This document shows positions 32,137 to 40,450 of a stretch of 64,000 bases of DNA, piece after piece. Positions within the stretch are counted from its first letter, which is position 1; the number at the start of each line of letters is the position of its first letter. The translations under genes were made by a program, and so were the position numbers. The stretch comes from Thiosocius sp963808165 (lineage in GTDB: Bacteria > Pseudomonadota > Gammaproteobacteria > Chromatiales > Chromatiaceae): the NCBI GenBank assembly GCA_963808165.1, contig CAWEET010000005.1, positions 186,001 through 250,000 on the forward strand, given 5' to 3'. A model generated the notes under the pieces. The model was not told where the DNA came from, searched no databases, and saw nothing but the letters and a program-made list of their open reading frames with translations.

Positions 32137-34547
32137 TGGGCGAGAGCAAAACCTGTTACCACTGCGGTCTGCCGGTGCCCGACGGTGCCGACTACCGGGT
32201 CGAGATCGACGGCCGGCCGCGCGAGATGTGCTGTCACGGCTGCCAGGCAGTGGCGCAGGCGATTGTCGACGGCGGCCTGACCTCGTTCTACCAGCATCGG
32301 GAGGCGCCTTCGCGCAGGCCCGAGGACCTGGTGCCCGAGGCGCTGCGCCGCCTTGAACTCTACGACCAGCCCTCGCTTCAACGAAGCTTCGTGCAGGCTG
32401 ACGATGCGTCCACCAGGACCGCCTCGCTGATCCTCGAGGGCATCACTTGCGCCGCCTGCGTGTGGCTGAACGAACGCCACGTCAACGCGTTGCCAGGGGT
32501 CCTCGACTTCTCGGTCAACTACAGCACGCATCGTGCGCGAGTGCACTGGGACGACACCCAGATCCATTTATCCGACATCCTCAAAGCGGTTACCGAGATC
32601 GGTTATATCGCCCATCCGTTCGACCCGGGCCGCCAGGAGGTCGTGAACAAGAAAGAGAAATCGGCGGCACTGCGCCGGCTCGCGGTTGCCGGGCTGGGTG
32701 CGATGCAGGTGATGATGCTCGCAATCGCGATGTACGCGGGCGATTACAGTGGCATGGATGCCGATCTGCGCGTGTTCATGCGATGGGTCAGTCTGCTGCT
32801 GACCCTGCCTGTCGTGTTCTACTCGGCTGCCGGGTTCTTTACCACGGCCTGGCGCGATCTCAGACGCCGCCAGCTCAGCATGGAGGTCCCGGTCTCGCTG
32901 GCTATCGGCGGTGCCTTCGCGGCGAGCGTCTGGTCGACAGTCACCAATGGCAGCGAGGTGTATTTCGATTCGGTCTGCATGTTCGCTTTCTTCCTGCTTA
33001 GCAGTCGTTACCTCGAGATGGGTGCACGGCATCGGGCCGGCGAGGCGGCTGAGGAGTTGGTCAAGCTGCTGCCGGCTACCGCGACCCGGTTGACCGAACA
33101 GGGCGAGAAAGTGGTGGCGGTGTCGGAGCTGGCTCCGGGTGACCGGGTGATGGTGCGTCCCGGTGAGACGGTCCCGGCCGACGGCCTGGTCAGCGAGGGC
33201 CGCAGCTCGGTGGATGAGTCACTATTGACCGGAGAGAGCCTGCCGCGACCGCGCACGATCGGTGACGAGCTGGTTGGCGGCAGCGTAAACGTCGAGAGCC
33301 CATTGGTGCTCACTGTGGAAAAGGTCGGCGAGGACACCCTGGTGTCGGCCATCGTGCGCCTGCTGGACCGTGCACAGGCCGAGAAGCCGCGCATCGCCCG
33401 GCTGGCCGACCGGGTTGCCGGCTGGTTTGTCGGCATCCTGCTGCTAGTCGCCACGGCGGTGGCTATTTGGTGGTCGCTGCATGCTCCGGAGCATGCATTC
33501 GCGATTACTTTGTCTGTGTTGGTGGTGACCTGTCCCTGCGCCTTGTCGCTGGCCACGCCGACGGCGGTGACTGCCGCCTCGGGTGCGCTGACCCGGATGG
33601 GGCTGCTGACCACCCGCGGCCACGCACTCGAGACCATGGCGCAGGTCAGCCATGTGCTGTTCGACAAGACCGGTACCCTGACCCGCGGCATCCTGCAGTT
33701 ATCGGGCGTGCACCTGTTGTCCGAGCGGGCCGACCAGGAGCGCTGCCTGGCGCTCGCCGCTGCGCTCGAGAGCGGATCCGAGCACCCGGTCGGCAAGGCG
33801 CTGGTGGCGCGCGCGGAACGGGTGCCGTCGGTTGGCGAACTGGTTGCGGTACCCGGGAGCGGCATGCAGGGCGAGATCGAGGGTCGGCGTTATCGCGTCG
33901 GCAACCGATCGTACGTCGCCGAGATGAGTGGCCTGGCCCAGCAAGGCGCGGTCGAAAGCGATGCCACCCAGGTATACCTCGGGGATACCGATGGGCTGTT
34001 GGCACGTTTCGAACTGCGTGATGAGCTGCGCCCCGATGCGGGCGCGGCGATCGATCGGTTGCGCGGCCTCGGCCTGACTGTCGAGATCCTCAGTGGTGAT
34101 GCCCCGGGTGCGGTCGAGCGGGTGGCCGCCGAATTGGGTATTGACCTGGCCCGCTCCGGGATGCGCCCGGACGACAAATTGGCACGCGTCAGGGAGCTGC
34201 AGGCGACCGGGCACAAGGTCGCGATGGTCGGCGACGGGGTGAACGATGCCCCGGTTCTGGCCGGCGCCGACGTGTCTATTGCGATGGGGCAGGGTGCGCA
34301 GCTGGCTCACGCCAGCGCCGACATGGTGGTCCTGTCGGAGCGTCTGACGGTGCTGGCGGCCGGTGTGGCGAAGGCGCGCAGGACGCGTACGGTCATCAAG
34401 CAGAATTTGACATGGGCAATCCTGTATAATTTTGCGGCTGTCCCTATGGCGGCCGCCGGCCTGGTGGCGCCCTGGATGGCGGCGATCGGTATGTCGGCGA
34501 GTTCGCTGGTCGTCGTATTCAATGCGCTTCGCCTGAAGAGGGACTAG
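32136..34547 (+). CDS. ccoI: Copper-transporting P1B-type ATPase CcoI
   Basis: An 803-residue copper ATPase. Domain order: N-terminal cysteine-rich module (CYHCGLPVPDG, MCCHGCQAV), heavy-metal-associated domain with GITCAACVWLN near residue 105, membrane region with the CPC motif (TCPCALSLATPTAV, near 465), phosphorylation site DKTGTLT near 510, and the hinge GDGVNDAPVLAGADVSIAMG near 700. GTG start at 32136. CcoI exports copper for cbb3 oxidase maturation. The gene is intact although the oxidase genes beside it are not; it may serve another oxidase. Confidence 0.93.
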   Translation: MGESKTCYHCGLPVPDGADYRVEIDGRPREMCCHGCQAVAQAIVDGGLTSFYQHREAPSRRPEDLVPEALRRLELYDQPSLQRSFVQADDASTRTASLILEGITCAACVWLNERHVNALPGVLDFSVNYSTHRARVHWDDTQIHLSDILKAVTEIGYIAHPFDPGRQEVVNKKEKSAALRRLAVAGLGAMQVMMLAIAMYAGDYSGMDADLRVFMRWVSLLLTLPVVFYSAAGFFTTAWRDLRRRQLSMEVPVSLAIGGAFAASVWSTVTNGSEVYFDSVCMFAFFLLSSRYLEMGARHRAGEAAEELVKLLPATATRLTEQGEKVVAVSELAPGDRVMVRPGETVPADGLVSEGRSSVDESLLTGESLPRPRTIGDELVGGSVNVESPLVLTVEKVGEDTLVSAIVRLLDRAQAEKPRIARLADRVAGWFVGILLLVATAVAIWWSLHAPEHAFAITLSVLVVTCPCALSLATPTAVTAASGALTRMGLLTTRGHALETMAQVSHVLFDKTGTLTRGILQLSGVHLLSERADQERCLALAAALESGSEHPVGKALVARAERVPSVGELVAVPGSGMQGEIEGRRYRVGNRSYVAEMSGLAQQGAVESDATQVYLGDTDGLLARFELRDELRPDAGAAIDRLRGLGLTVEILSGDAPGAVERVAAELGIDLARSGMRPDDKLARVRELQATGHKVAMVGDGVNDAPVLAGADVSIAMGQGAQLAHASADMVVLSERLTVLAAGVAKARRTRTVIKQNLTWAILYNFAAVPMAAAGLVAPWMAAIGMSASSLVVVFNALRLKRD

Positions 34548-34568
34548 TCCGAAAGCACCAATCAGACC

Positions 34569-34832
34569 ATGTCGATCCTGTATCTCTTGATTCCGCTGGC
34601 GGTTGGACTGATGGTCGTGGCCATCGCGTTCTTTCTCTGGACCGTGCGCACCGGCCAGTATGACGACCTGGAGGGACCGGCGCACCGCATCCTGATGGAT
34701 GACGACGACCCGATGATCCCGCACAATGCGCGACCCAAGAAACCGGCGCGACAGCCGGGCAATAAAAAGACCGGCGAGGAGCCGGCCGCCGGGAAGGAGG
34801 ACCGAGGGGCAAATGACAATGCGACTGATTGA
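34569..34832 (+). CDS. ccoS: cbb3-type oxidase assembly protein CcoS
   Basis: An 87-residue protein with one N-terminal helix (YLLIPLAVGLMVVAIAFFLW) followed by the CcoS signature TVRTGQYDDLEGPAHRILMDDD and a charged, low-complexity tail rich in Lys, Pro and Glu. The tail is longer than in minimal CcoS proteins. It is required for cofactor insertion into cbb3 oxidase. It begins 21 nt after ccoI. Confidence 0.92.
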   Translation: MSILYLLIPLAVGLMVVAIAFFLWTVRTGQYDDLEGPAHRILMDDDDPMIPHNARPKKPARQPGNKKTGEEPAAGKEDRGANDNATD

Positions 34833-34843
34833 AGAGGTGCTCG

Positions 34844-34936
34844 GTGTTCAGCTTTGACAACTTTGCCATGACCATCGTTATCGCCCTGGTCCTGCTGGCC
34901 TGGGCGAGCTTCCTCTCGGTAATCCTCTCCGGCTGA
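34844..34936 (+). CDS. 30-residue single-helix peptide, unknown
   Basis: A very short open frame (GTG 34844 to TGA 34936) encoding MFSFDNFAMT followed by one hydrophobic helix (IVIALVLLAWASFLSVILSG). GAAGAGG lies about 6 nt before the start, and it follows ccoS by 11 nt, just before a strong hairpin. It could be a small oxidase-associated subunit comparable in size to CcoM or CcoQ-like peptides, but I do not recognise the sequence. Confidence 0.5.
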   Translation: MFSFDNFAMTIVIALVLLAWASFLSVILSG

Positions 34937-34980
34937 TCTGCCGGCCCCGCTGCGGGTCCGTGCTCTGCTGCGGCGCCGCC

Positions 34981-35019
34981 GAATGCAAGAGACCCGCACG
35001 TGGCGGGTCTCTTGCATTC
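34981..35019. terminator. Strong hairpin between cco genes and rpoH
   Basis: A perfect 17-bp inverted repeat (GAATGCAAGAGACCCGC / GCGGGTCTCTTGCATTC) with a 5-nt loop. It lies between the end of the cco series and the end of the opposing rpoH gene. There is no T-tract, but the stem strength suggests a bidirectional terminator or mRNA end-stabiliser. Confidence 0.6.
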
Positions 35020-35039
35020 CGGAAGGTGGCGGCTTGAGC

Positions 35040-35891
35040 TCAGGCGGCCAGGGTGCCGCGCAGCTTCTTCATCGCCGCCACCTCGATCTGTCGGATTCTC
35101 TCGGCGGATACGCCGTACTCCTCCGCCAGGTCGTGCAGCGTTTCCTTGGCCTCGTTCAGCCAGCGGCGCTGCAGGATGTCCCTGCTGCGTTCGTCGAGTG
35201 ATTCGAGCGCCGCGTACAGACCGTCGCGCTCGTATCTGGCGCTGTCCGCCTGCTCGAGCACCAGCGAGGGCTCATGACGCAGGTCGGGCAGATAAGCGGC
35301 CGGTGCGATACCCGGAATGTCATCGTCATCGGTATCGGAGCCATCAAAGGCCAGGTCGTAATTGGACAGGCGCGATTCCATCTCCAGTACCGTCTCGGAT
35401 TTCACCCCAAGATCCTGGGCGACCTGTTCGACTTCCTGTCTTGAGAACCAGCCAAGGCGCTTCTTGGCGCTACGCAGGTTGAAAAACAGCTTGCGCTGCG
35501 CCTTGGTGGTCGCCACCTTGACGATGCGCCAGTTGCGCAGAATGTATTCGTGCATCTCGGCCTTGATCCAGTGCACCGCAAAAGACACCAGGCGCACGCC
35601 CATGTCCGGGTCGAAGCGACGCACCGCTTTCATCAGCCCGACCGTACCTTCCTGGATCAGGTCGTTCTGCGGCAGACCATAGCCGCTGTAACCGCGCGCA
35701 ATTCGGACGACGAAACGCAGGTGAGAGGTCACCAGCGCGCGCGCCGCCGCCAAATCGCCGTTATCGCGCAGGCGCACAGCGAAATCGTGCTCTTCTTCGG
35801 CTGACAACATCGGCAGCTGGAAGGCGGCGCTGATGTATGCTTCCATGTTGCCCGTTGGCAGTGTCATCGGAATCGCGAGTTGCTTGCTCAT
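35040..35891 (-). CDS. rpoH: Heat-shock sigma factor sigma-32
   Basis: A 283-residue sigma-70 family protein of the RpoH group. Region 2 is clear (NDLIQEGTVGLMKAVRRFDP, RLVSFAVHWIKAEMHEYILR), the RpoH box-like segment QRKLFFNLRSAKKRL follows, and region 4 ends in EEYGVSAERIRQIEVAAMKK. ATG 35891 is chosen because AAGGGC lies 5-6 nt before it and the protein then begins MSKQLAIP. It directs heat-shock gene transcription. A CIRCE operator overlaps its likely promoter. In related bacteria ftsX follows; here a kinase/receiver pair intervenes. Confidence 0.95.
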   Translation of the reverse strand: MSKQLAIPMTLPTGNMEAYISAAFQLPMLSAEEEHDFAVRLRDNGDLAAARALVTSHLRFVVRIARGYSGYGLPQNDLIQEGTVGLMKAVRRFDPDMGVRLVSFAVHWIKAEMHEYILRNWRIVKVATTKAQRKLFFNLRSAKKRLGWFSRQEVEQVAQDLGVKSETVLEMESRLSNYDLAFDGSDTDDDDIPGIAPAAYLPDLRHEPSLVLEQADSARYERDGLYAALESLDERSRDILQRRWLNEAKETLHDLAEEYGVSAERIRQIEVAAMKKLRGTLAA

Positions 35892-35962
35892 ATAAGCCCT
35901 TGCCAAATTTTAATTTACTTGACCCGAATCCAATACCTTTCGGGCCCGTCTGCTGCGCTATT

Positions 35963-35989
35963 TTAGCAGTCCATCGATAAGAGTGCTAA
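35963..35989. promoter_or_regulatory. CIRCE (HrcA operator) overlapping the rpoH promoter
   Basis: On the minus strand, TTAGCACTC, a 9-bp spacer and GACTGCTAA: one mismatch from the perfect CIRCE TTAGCACTC-N9-GAGTGCTAA. It lies 72 bp upstream of the rpoH start codon and spans a plausible promoter (TTAGCA, 18 bp, TAAAAT), so HrcA binding would block transcription. Confidence 0.82.
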
Positions 35990-36139
35990 TCTGCCCTGGA
36001 AGTTCCTATTGGGCTTCAAGTCATTGAAAATAATATTCTTTGAGCCGTAATCCAAATCTCTTCGGGGGGCGTCGCCAAACACTGGCCGCCTGGCCTCCGC
36101 TGCGTAGCCGACCTTACGCGGAAGCAGTCCCAGGGTCCG

Positions 36140-36167
36140 AAAAAGCTCCGATACTGGCGGCCTTTTT
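36140..36167. terminator. Candidate terminator downstream of the histidine kinase gene
   Basis: AAAAAGCTCCG, a 7-nt loop and CGGCCTTTTT form an imperfect stem with A- and T-runs on opposite sides, readable from both strands. It lies about 80-105 nt after the kinase stop codon. The rest of the 353-bp gap between rpoH and the kinase gene (35892-36244) holds the CIRCE and no recognisable gene. Confidence 0.4.
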
Positions 36168-36244
36168 GTGCCATCGGATGCAGGCGGCCGGCGCCGGACC
36201 CCGTCGGTGCGCCGAAACCCTGTCGCCGCGGGTGCGTCGTGCGG

Positions 36245-38011
36245 CTAGTGCAGTCGTGAAAACTCCACCACGACCCGCGCACCCTGTCCCTCGACGAGCC
36301 TGGCCGTGCCGTCGAGCTGTCTGGCGAGATCGACGACCAGCCGCAGGCCCAGCGTCTTCGGCGTCTGCAGCCCCTGATCGCCGGGGAACCCGATGCCGTC
36401 GTCGGCGACGGTTAGCTCGACGTCCCTGTTTGCGCTCCAGCGCATCGTGACATCGATCTTGCCGGGTCGGCCGGGTGGAAATGCATGCTTCAGGCAGTTG
36501 GTGAAAAGCTCGTTGATGATCAGCGCGCAGGGGACGGCCGCGTCTATCCCCAATTCGACTCCGCGGGCGGAGATCTCAACCGCGACCGTTTCTGCGACGC
36601 GGTAGGAGCGCAAAAGTTCCGGAATCAGCGCGTTGAGGTACTCATCGAAGTCGATGCTGGTGAAGCTGCTCGAGCGATACAGGCGGTCGTGAATCGCCGC
36701 CATCGCCTTGATCCTCGCCCGGCTCTGCTGAAAGGCATCCAGCGCCACGTCGCCAACCCGATCCCGAACCGAATGCTCCTGCAGATAGAGCAGGCTGTTT
36801 ACCACCTGCATGTTGTTTTTCACGCGGTGGTGAATCTCCCGCAGCAATACGTCCTTGTCGTCCAGCGAGGCCTGCAACCGTTCCTCGACCGCTTTTCGGT
36901 CCAGTGCGTTCGCAATGATCTCGGCGGCCAGCTTCAATAATCGGATATCGTCCTGGGTCCATAGCTTGCGCGTCCGTACGGCATCGAAGCCGAGGAATCC
37001 GATCATTCTCTGCCTGGCCATGATGGGCACGCTGACCAGTGAGCGGATGCGCTCACTCTCGAACTCCCGGCGCTCGCAAATCGCCTCCGGGGGAAGCTCA
37101 GAAACATCGGGCACGTGAAATACCCGGCCCTTGCTCAGCCGCGACATGGAATAGGAAAAATCGTCCACGTGCAGCCCCTGCAGCCGCGCGAGATGTGCCT
37201 CCACACCGTCGGCACACCACTCATGGGTGTTGCCCATGCGCCTCCCGTCGCTTGACAGGCGGAACACATAGCTCCGGTCGACACCGGTGAATTCTCCCAT
37301 TCGTCTGATCGCCTCTTCGATCCCGTCCTCGAGCTGCACGATGGGGACATTGATGAAGTGGGTCGAGATGTCGGCGACCAACTGCTCCAGTTCCAGCTGG
37401 TGTGACAGCGCCGCCGTGGCCCGCTCGCGCTCGATCGTACCGGCGATGATCTCGCCCACGACCTTCAGCAGATTCCGGTGCTTTCTTGTCCAGGCCTTCG
37501 GAGAGCGCAATGCGTCGAAGCCGACGAAGCCCATGACCCTTTCGTCACAGATCAGCGGCACGTTGACCATCGATCGGATGCCCTGGATCTTAAGCTCCCG
37601 CATCACCTCGGATGCCTCGGGTGGCATCTGGGCCACATCGGCCACGTAGAGTTCTTTACCGTCCAGGAAGTGCTGCAGCGCCCAGCCAAATTTCTCCGCC
37701 GGTGCGTCCTGCAGACGGTCGATCATGGGTTCGACGCCCTCGGCACACCACTCATGCGTGTTGGTGAAGCGTCTGCCATCGGTGGAGAATTGAAACACAT
37801 AGCTGCGGTCGACCCGGGCGAACTCGCCGATCGCCCGCAGCGCAGCGTTTATCTCTTGATCGAGGTCCTGCGACTTCAGGTTCACGAAGCGCCCCGAGAG
37901 CGTCAGGATCAGGGTTTCAAACTGCTCCAGATAACGCAGTGCCTCGATCGACTCGGCGTCCTCACCGGCGACGCTTTCCGGAACCTGGCGGTCAATAGGG
38001 TTCACTGGCAT
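36245..38011 (-). CDS. GAF-GAF sensor histidine kinase of the HisKA_2 type
   Basis: A soluble kinase of about 588 residues. Two tandem GAF domains (about 30-180 and 205-355) share internal repeats: DRSYVFQFSTDGRRFTNTHE and DRSYVFRLSSDGRRMGNTHE, each followed by WCA(E/D)GVE and IRSMVNVPL or IRSLVSVPI. Then comes HisKA_2 with the phosphorylated histidine in REIHHRVKNNMQVVNSLLYL (near 390) and HATPase_c (LIINELFTNCLKHAF, DDGIGFPG, GLRLVVDLA). ATG 38011 directly abuts AAGGGAG; GTG at 38005 would have better spacing. It diverges from a single-domain receiver gene, its likely partner. The ligand of the GAF domains is unknown. Confidence 0.85.
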   Translation of the reverse strand: MPVNPIDRQVPESVAGEDAESIEALRYLEQFETLILTLSGRFVNLKSQDLDQEINAALRAIGEFARVDRSYVFQFSTDGRRFTNTHEWCAEGVEPMIDRLQDAPAEKFGWALQHFLDGKELYVADVAQMPPEASEVMRELKIQGIRSMVNVPLICDERVMGFVGFDALRSPKAWTRKHRNLLKVVGEIIAGTIERERATAALSHQLELEQLVADISTHFINVPIVQLEDGIEEAIRRMGEFTGVDRSYVFRLSSDGRRMGNTHEWCADGVEAHLARLQGLHVDDFSYSMSRLSKGRVFHVPDVSELPPEAICERREFESERIRSLVSVPIMARQRMIGFLGFDAVRTRKLWTQDDIRLLKLAAEIIANALDRKAVEERLQASLDDKDVLLREIHHRVKNNMQVVNSLLYLQEHSVRDRVGDVALDAFQQSRARIKAMAAIHDRLYRSSSFTSIDFDEYLNALIPELLRSYRVAETVAVEISARGVELGIDAAVPCALIINELFTNCLKHAFPPGRPGKIDVTMRWSANRDVELTVADDGIGFPGDQGLQTPKTLGLRLVVDLARQLDGTARLVEGQGARVVVEFSRLH

Positions 38012-38020
38012 CTCCCTTGT

Positions 38021-38036
38021 AGTGTCAACAGGCCCT
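38021..38036. repeat. Solitary end of the CTAG-type element
   Basis: AGTGTCAACAGGCCCT differs at one base from the outer end of the element at 9400-9663 (AGTGTTAACAGGCCCT). No second end was found nearby. It abuts the ribosome site of the kinase gene and appears to be a leftover of an excised or deleted element. Confidence 0.55.
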
Positions 38037-38301
38037 GGTCCCGAAAATCGGCCGCGCCGCTGGCCACGGTTGCGCGGCCTGTGTCGCCGGATCGGCCCGC
38101 TCCACGTTTTGCCGGACCCAGTGCCTGAGGTCGCACGGAAACGGCAGGCCATTCGCTGTCGTCATCGCCCGAACGCCCCCCGACCCCGGCGAATCTCAGC
38201 GCCACTATACCCGCATGACTTCGGTTGGTATCGTGGGGTCGGGCTTGTTGATTCTTGGCGATGTTGGGCGACGCGCAACGCGTGAACCGGGACAGCTGTT
38301 T

Positions 38302-38670
38302 ATGTCGATAAAGATGCTGATCGTGGAAGACGAGGCCATTTCGGCAATGGCGCTGCGGTATAGCGCAGAGCGTGTCGGTTGTGAGATTGTCGGCTGCGTC
38401 GATAACGGTGAGGCGGCAATCCAGCAGGCCACGGAGCATCGGCCTGACCTGGTCCTGATGGACACCCGTCTGCGTACCGAGATGTCAGGTATCGAGGCGG
38501 CCAACCACATCTGGGAGCAGCTGGGGATTCGTTCGGTATTCATCAGTGCCTCCGGCACCGCCGAACTGGAGAAAGACTACCGCGGTGCGCAACCCTTCAC
38601 CCTGTTGGAAAAACCGATATTCGATGGCGACCTCGAGCAATTGATTACCCGACTGATCGGTGGCCGGTAA
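38302..38670 (+). CDS. Single-domain response regulator
   Basis: A 122-residue receiver domain without output domain. Acidic pocket residues E9 and D10 (LIVEDEAIS), phospho-acceptor D54 (LVLMDTRL), S82 (FISAS) and K104 (LLEKPI) are all present. ATG 38302 is chosen because the frame upstream is unrelated and GGGACA precedes it. It diverges from the GAF-GAF HisKA_2 kinase, a class that commonly works with stand-alone receivers. It would need a further partner to change gene expression or behaviour. Confidence 0.85.
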   Translation: MSIKMLIVEDEAISAMALRYSAERVGCEIVGCVDNGEAAIQQATEHRPDLVLMDTRLRTEMSGIEAANHIWEQLGIRSVFISASGTAELEKDYRGAQPFTLLEKPIFDGDLEQLITRLIGGR

Positions 38671-38785
38671 AGTCGCGCTCCCCTGCCAAGGTCGATGGCG
38701 CCGACTTGGGACTGGTGCCCTGCTGGCGTCGCAGTGGCAGCCGGGCAGACGCCCCGGCTCGCCAGCCAGTTGATACCCGGCGCGC

Positions 38786-39745
38786 TTACTCTGGCTGAAT
38801 TCGTGCGAGGTGCCTGCCGACCGCCAGCCAGGCCCCGGCCAGCCCGAGCATCGGGCCGCCCAGGACCACGCCGAGCAGGCTGACCGGATCGATCAGCGAC
38901 AGTTCGAAGCCGGATTCGTAGAGGCCGGCCAGCCGCCGCACCGGGCCATCGAGCAGATAGAGAGACCCCAACACCAGGGCCGTGCCGATCGCTGCACCGA
39001 GCAGGCCATACCAGATACCCTCGTAGAGAAACGGCCTGCGTATGAAGGCATCGGTACCGCCGACCAGCTTTACGATCTCGATTTCGCTGTGACGGTTCTG
39101 GATCTCCAGGCGAATGGTGTTGCCGACGATCAGCAGCACCGCGCCGGCCAGCAGGGCGGCCAGGACCAGCACGCCGCGTTCGATGGTTCGGGTGATCGCG
39201 CCGAGGCGTTCCACCCACTGCAGGTCGACCTGGGCCAGATCGATTTCACGGTAATCCTGCAACTGCCGCGCCAGGCGACCCACAGCCTCGGCACCCTGAA
39301 TGCCGTCGTCAGGTCGCACCACGACCACCGCGGGCAGCGGGTTGTGGTCGAGCAATTCAACCGCCTCGCCGAAGCCCGACAAATGACGAAACTCCTCCAG
39401 TGCCTGAGCGCGCGCGATCAGGCGTGTCTCGGCCACCTCCGGGTGCAGCCCGATCTGCTCGCGCACCGCGGCGGCCTGTTCGTCGCTGATCGTCTCGTTC
39501 AGGAACAATGAGACGCTCGCGGTGCCATCCCAGGAGCTGCTCAGTTCGCGCACATTGTCGACCAGCAGATGCAGGCCGCTGGGCAACGCCAGTGCGATAC
39601 CGATCACTGCGGCAGTCATCAACGTGCTGATCGGGTTCCTGGTCAGACGGCCCAGCGAGGACAGCGACATCTGGGCATGTCGCAGGAGCCAGGTAACCGG
39701 GTTGCGATTGCGTTTGAATCCGCGCTGTCTGCTGCGCCGGGTCAT
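38786..39745 (-). CDS. ftsX: Cell division protein FtsX
   Basis: A 319-residue membrane protein with four helices: one near residues 40-65 (STLMTAAVIGIALALPSGLH) and three in the C-terminal third. The large periplasmic loop (about 70-185) includes SLFLNETISDEQAAAV. With FtsE it forms the ABC-type complex that activates amidases during septation. ftsX overlaps ftsE by 4 bp. Confidence 0.93.
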   Translation of the reverse strand: MTRRSRQRGFKRNRNPVTWLLRHAQMSLSSLGRLTRNPISTLMTAAVIGIALALPSGLHLLVDNVRELSSSWDGTASVSLFLNETISDEQAAAVREQIGLHPEVAETRLIARAQALEEFRHLSGFGEAVELLDHNPLPAVVVVRPDDGIQGAEAVGRLARQLQDYREIDLAQVDLQWVERLGAITRTIERGVLVLAALLAGAVLLIVGNTIRLEIQNRHSEIEIVKLVGGTDAFIRRPFLYEGIWYGLLGAAIGTALVLGSLYLLDGPVRRLAGLYESGFELSLIDPVSLLGVVLGGPMLGLAGAWLAVGRHLARIQPE

Positions 39746-40416
39746 CGCTGGTCCCCGCCATAGTCACCGGACACACGGCCCTGGCGGAGTTGGATGATGC
39801 GCTTGCCCAGACGGTTGACCAGATCGACGTCGTGGGTCGCGACCAACAGGGTCACGCCGACCTGGTTGAATTGGACGAAAAGCTCCATGATTTCGCGCGA
39901 GAGTTCCGGGTCGAGATTGCCGGTCGGTTCGTCCGCCAGCAGCACGGGTGGTTTGCTGACCAGCGCACGTGCAATGCCGACGCGCTGTTGCTCACCGCCC
40001 GACAAGGTGATCGGAAATACCTTCTCCTTCTTCAACAGTCCGACCTTGTCGAGTGCCGCACGCACCCGCCGCTTGGTCTCGGCGTGTCGCATGCCGGCCA
40101 CGACCAGCGGCAACGCGATGTTGTCAAACACGGTGCGGTCATGCAGGAGCCGGTAGTCCTGGAAGATCATGCCGACCTCGCGACGGTGGTAGGGGATGTC
40201 GCGCGATTTGAGTTTGTTCAGATTGCGGCCGTTGACCCAGACCTGGCCGCGGCTGGAACGCTCGAGCAGTCCGATCAGCTTGAGCAGGGTACTCTTGCCG
40301 GCGCCGGAATGACCGGTGAGGAAGGCCATCTCGCCGGGTGCGAGATGCAGGTCGACACCGGCCAGTCCCTCGTGGCCGTTGGGATAACGCTTGGCGACAT
40401 TGTCGAAACGAATCAT
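39742..40416 (-). CDS. ftsE: Cell division ATP-binding protein FtsE
   Basis: A 224-residue ABC ATPase. Walker A GHSGAGKST, Q-loop MIFQDYRLL, signature LSGGEQQRVGIARALV, Walker B LLADEPTGNLD and H-loop ATHD are all intact. It pairs with FtsX at the divisome. It lies 34 nt after ftsY in the same direction. Confidence 0.96.
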   Translation of the reverse strand: MIRFDNVAKRYPNGHEGLAGVDLHLAPGEMAFLTGHSGAGKSTLLKLIGLLERSSRGQVWVNGRNLNKLKSRDIPYHRREVGMIFQDYRLLHDRTVFDNIALPLVVAGMRHAETKRRVRAALDKVGLLKKEKVFPITLSGGEQQRVGIARALVSKPPVLLADEPTGNLDPELSREIMELFVQFNQVGVTLLVATHDVDLVNRLGKRIIQLRQGRVSGDYGGDQR

Positions 40417-40450
40417 CAGACCTGGGATCTATAGCCCCTTTGAGGCGCAG

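Noticed and set aside
36000..36244. Possible structured RNA between rpoH and the kinase gene
   Set aside because: There is a hairpin around 36098-36125 and a GGCCGCC/GGCGGCC pair before a T-run, but no match to 6S, SRP or other RNAs I know; a terminator plus leader explains it adequately.
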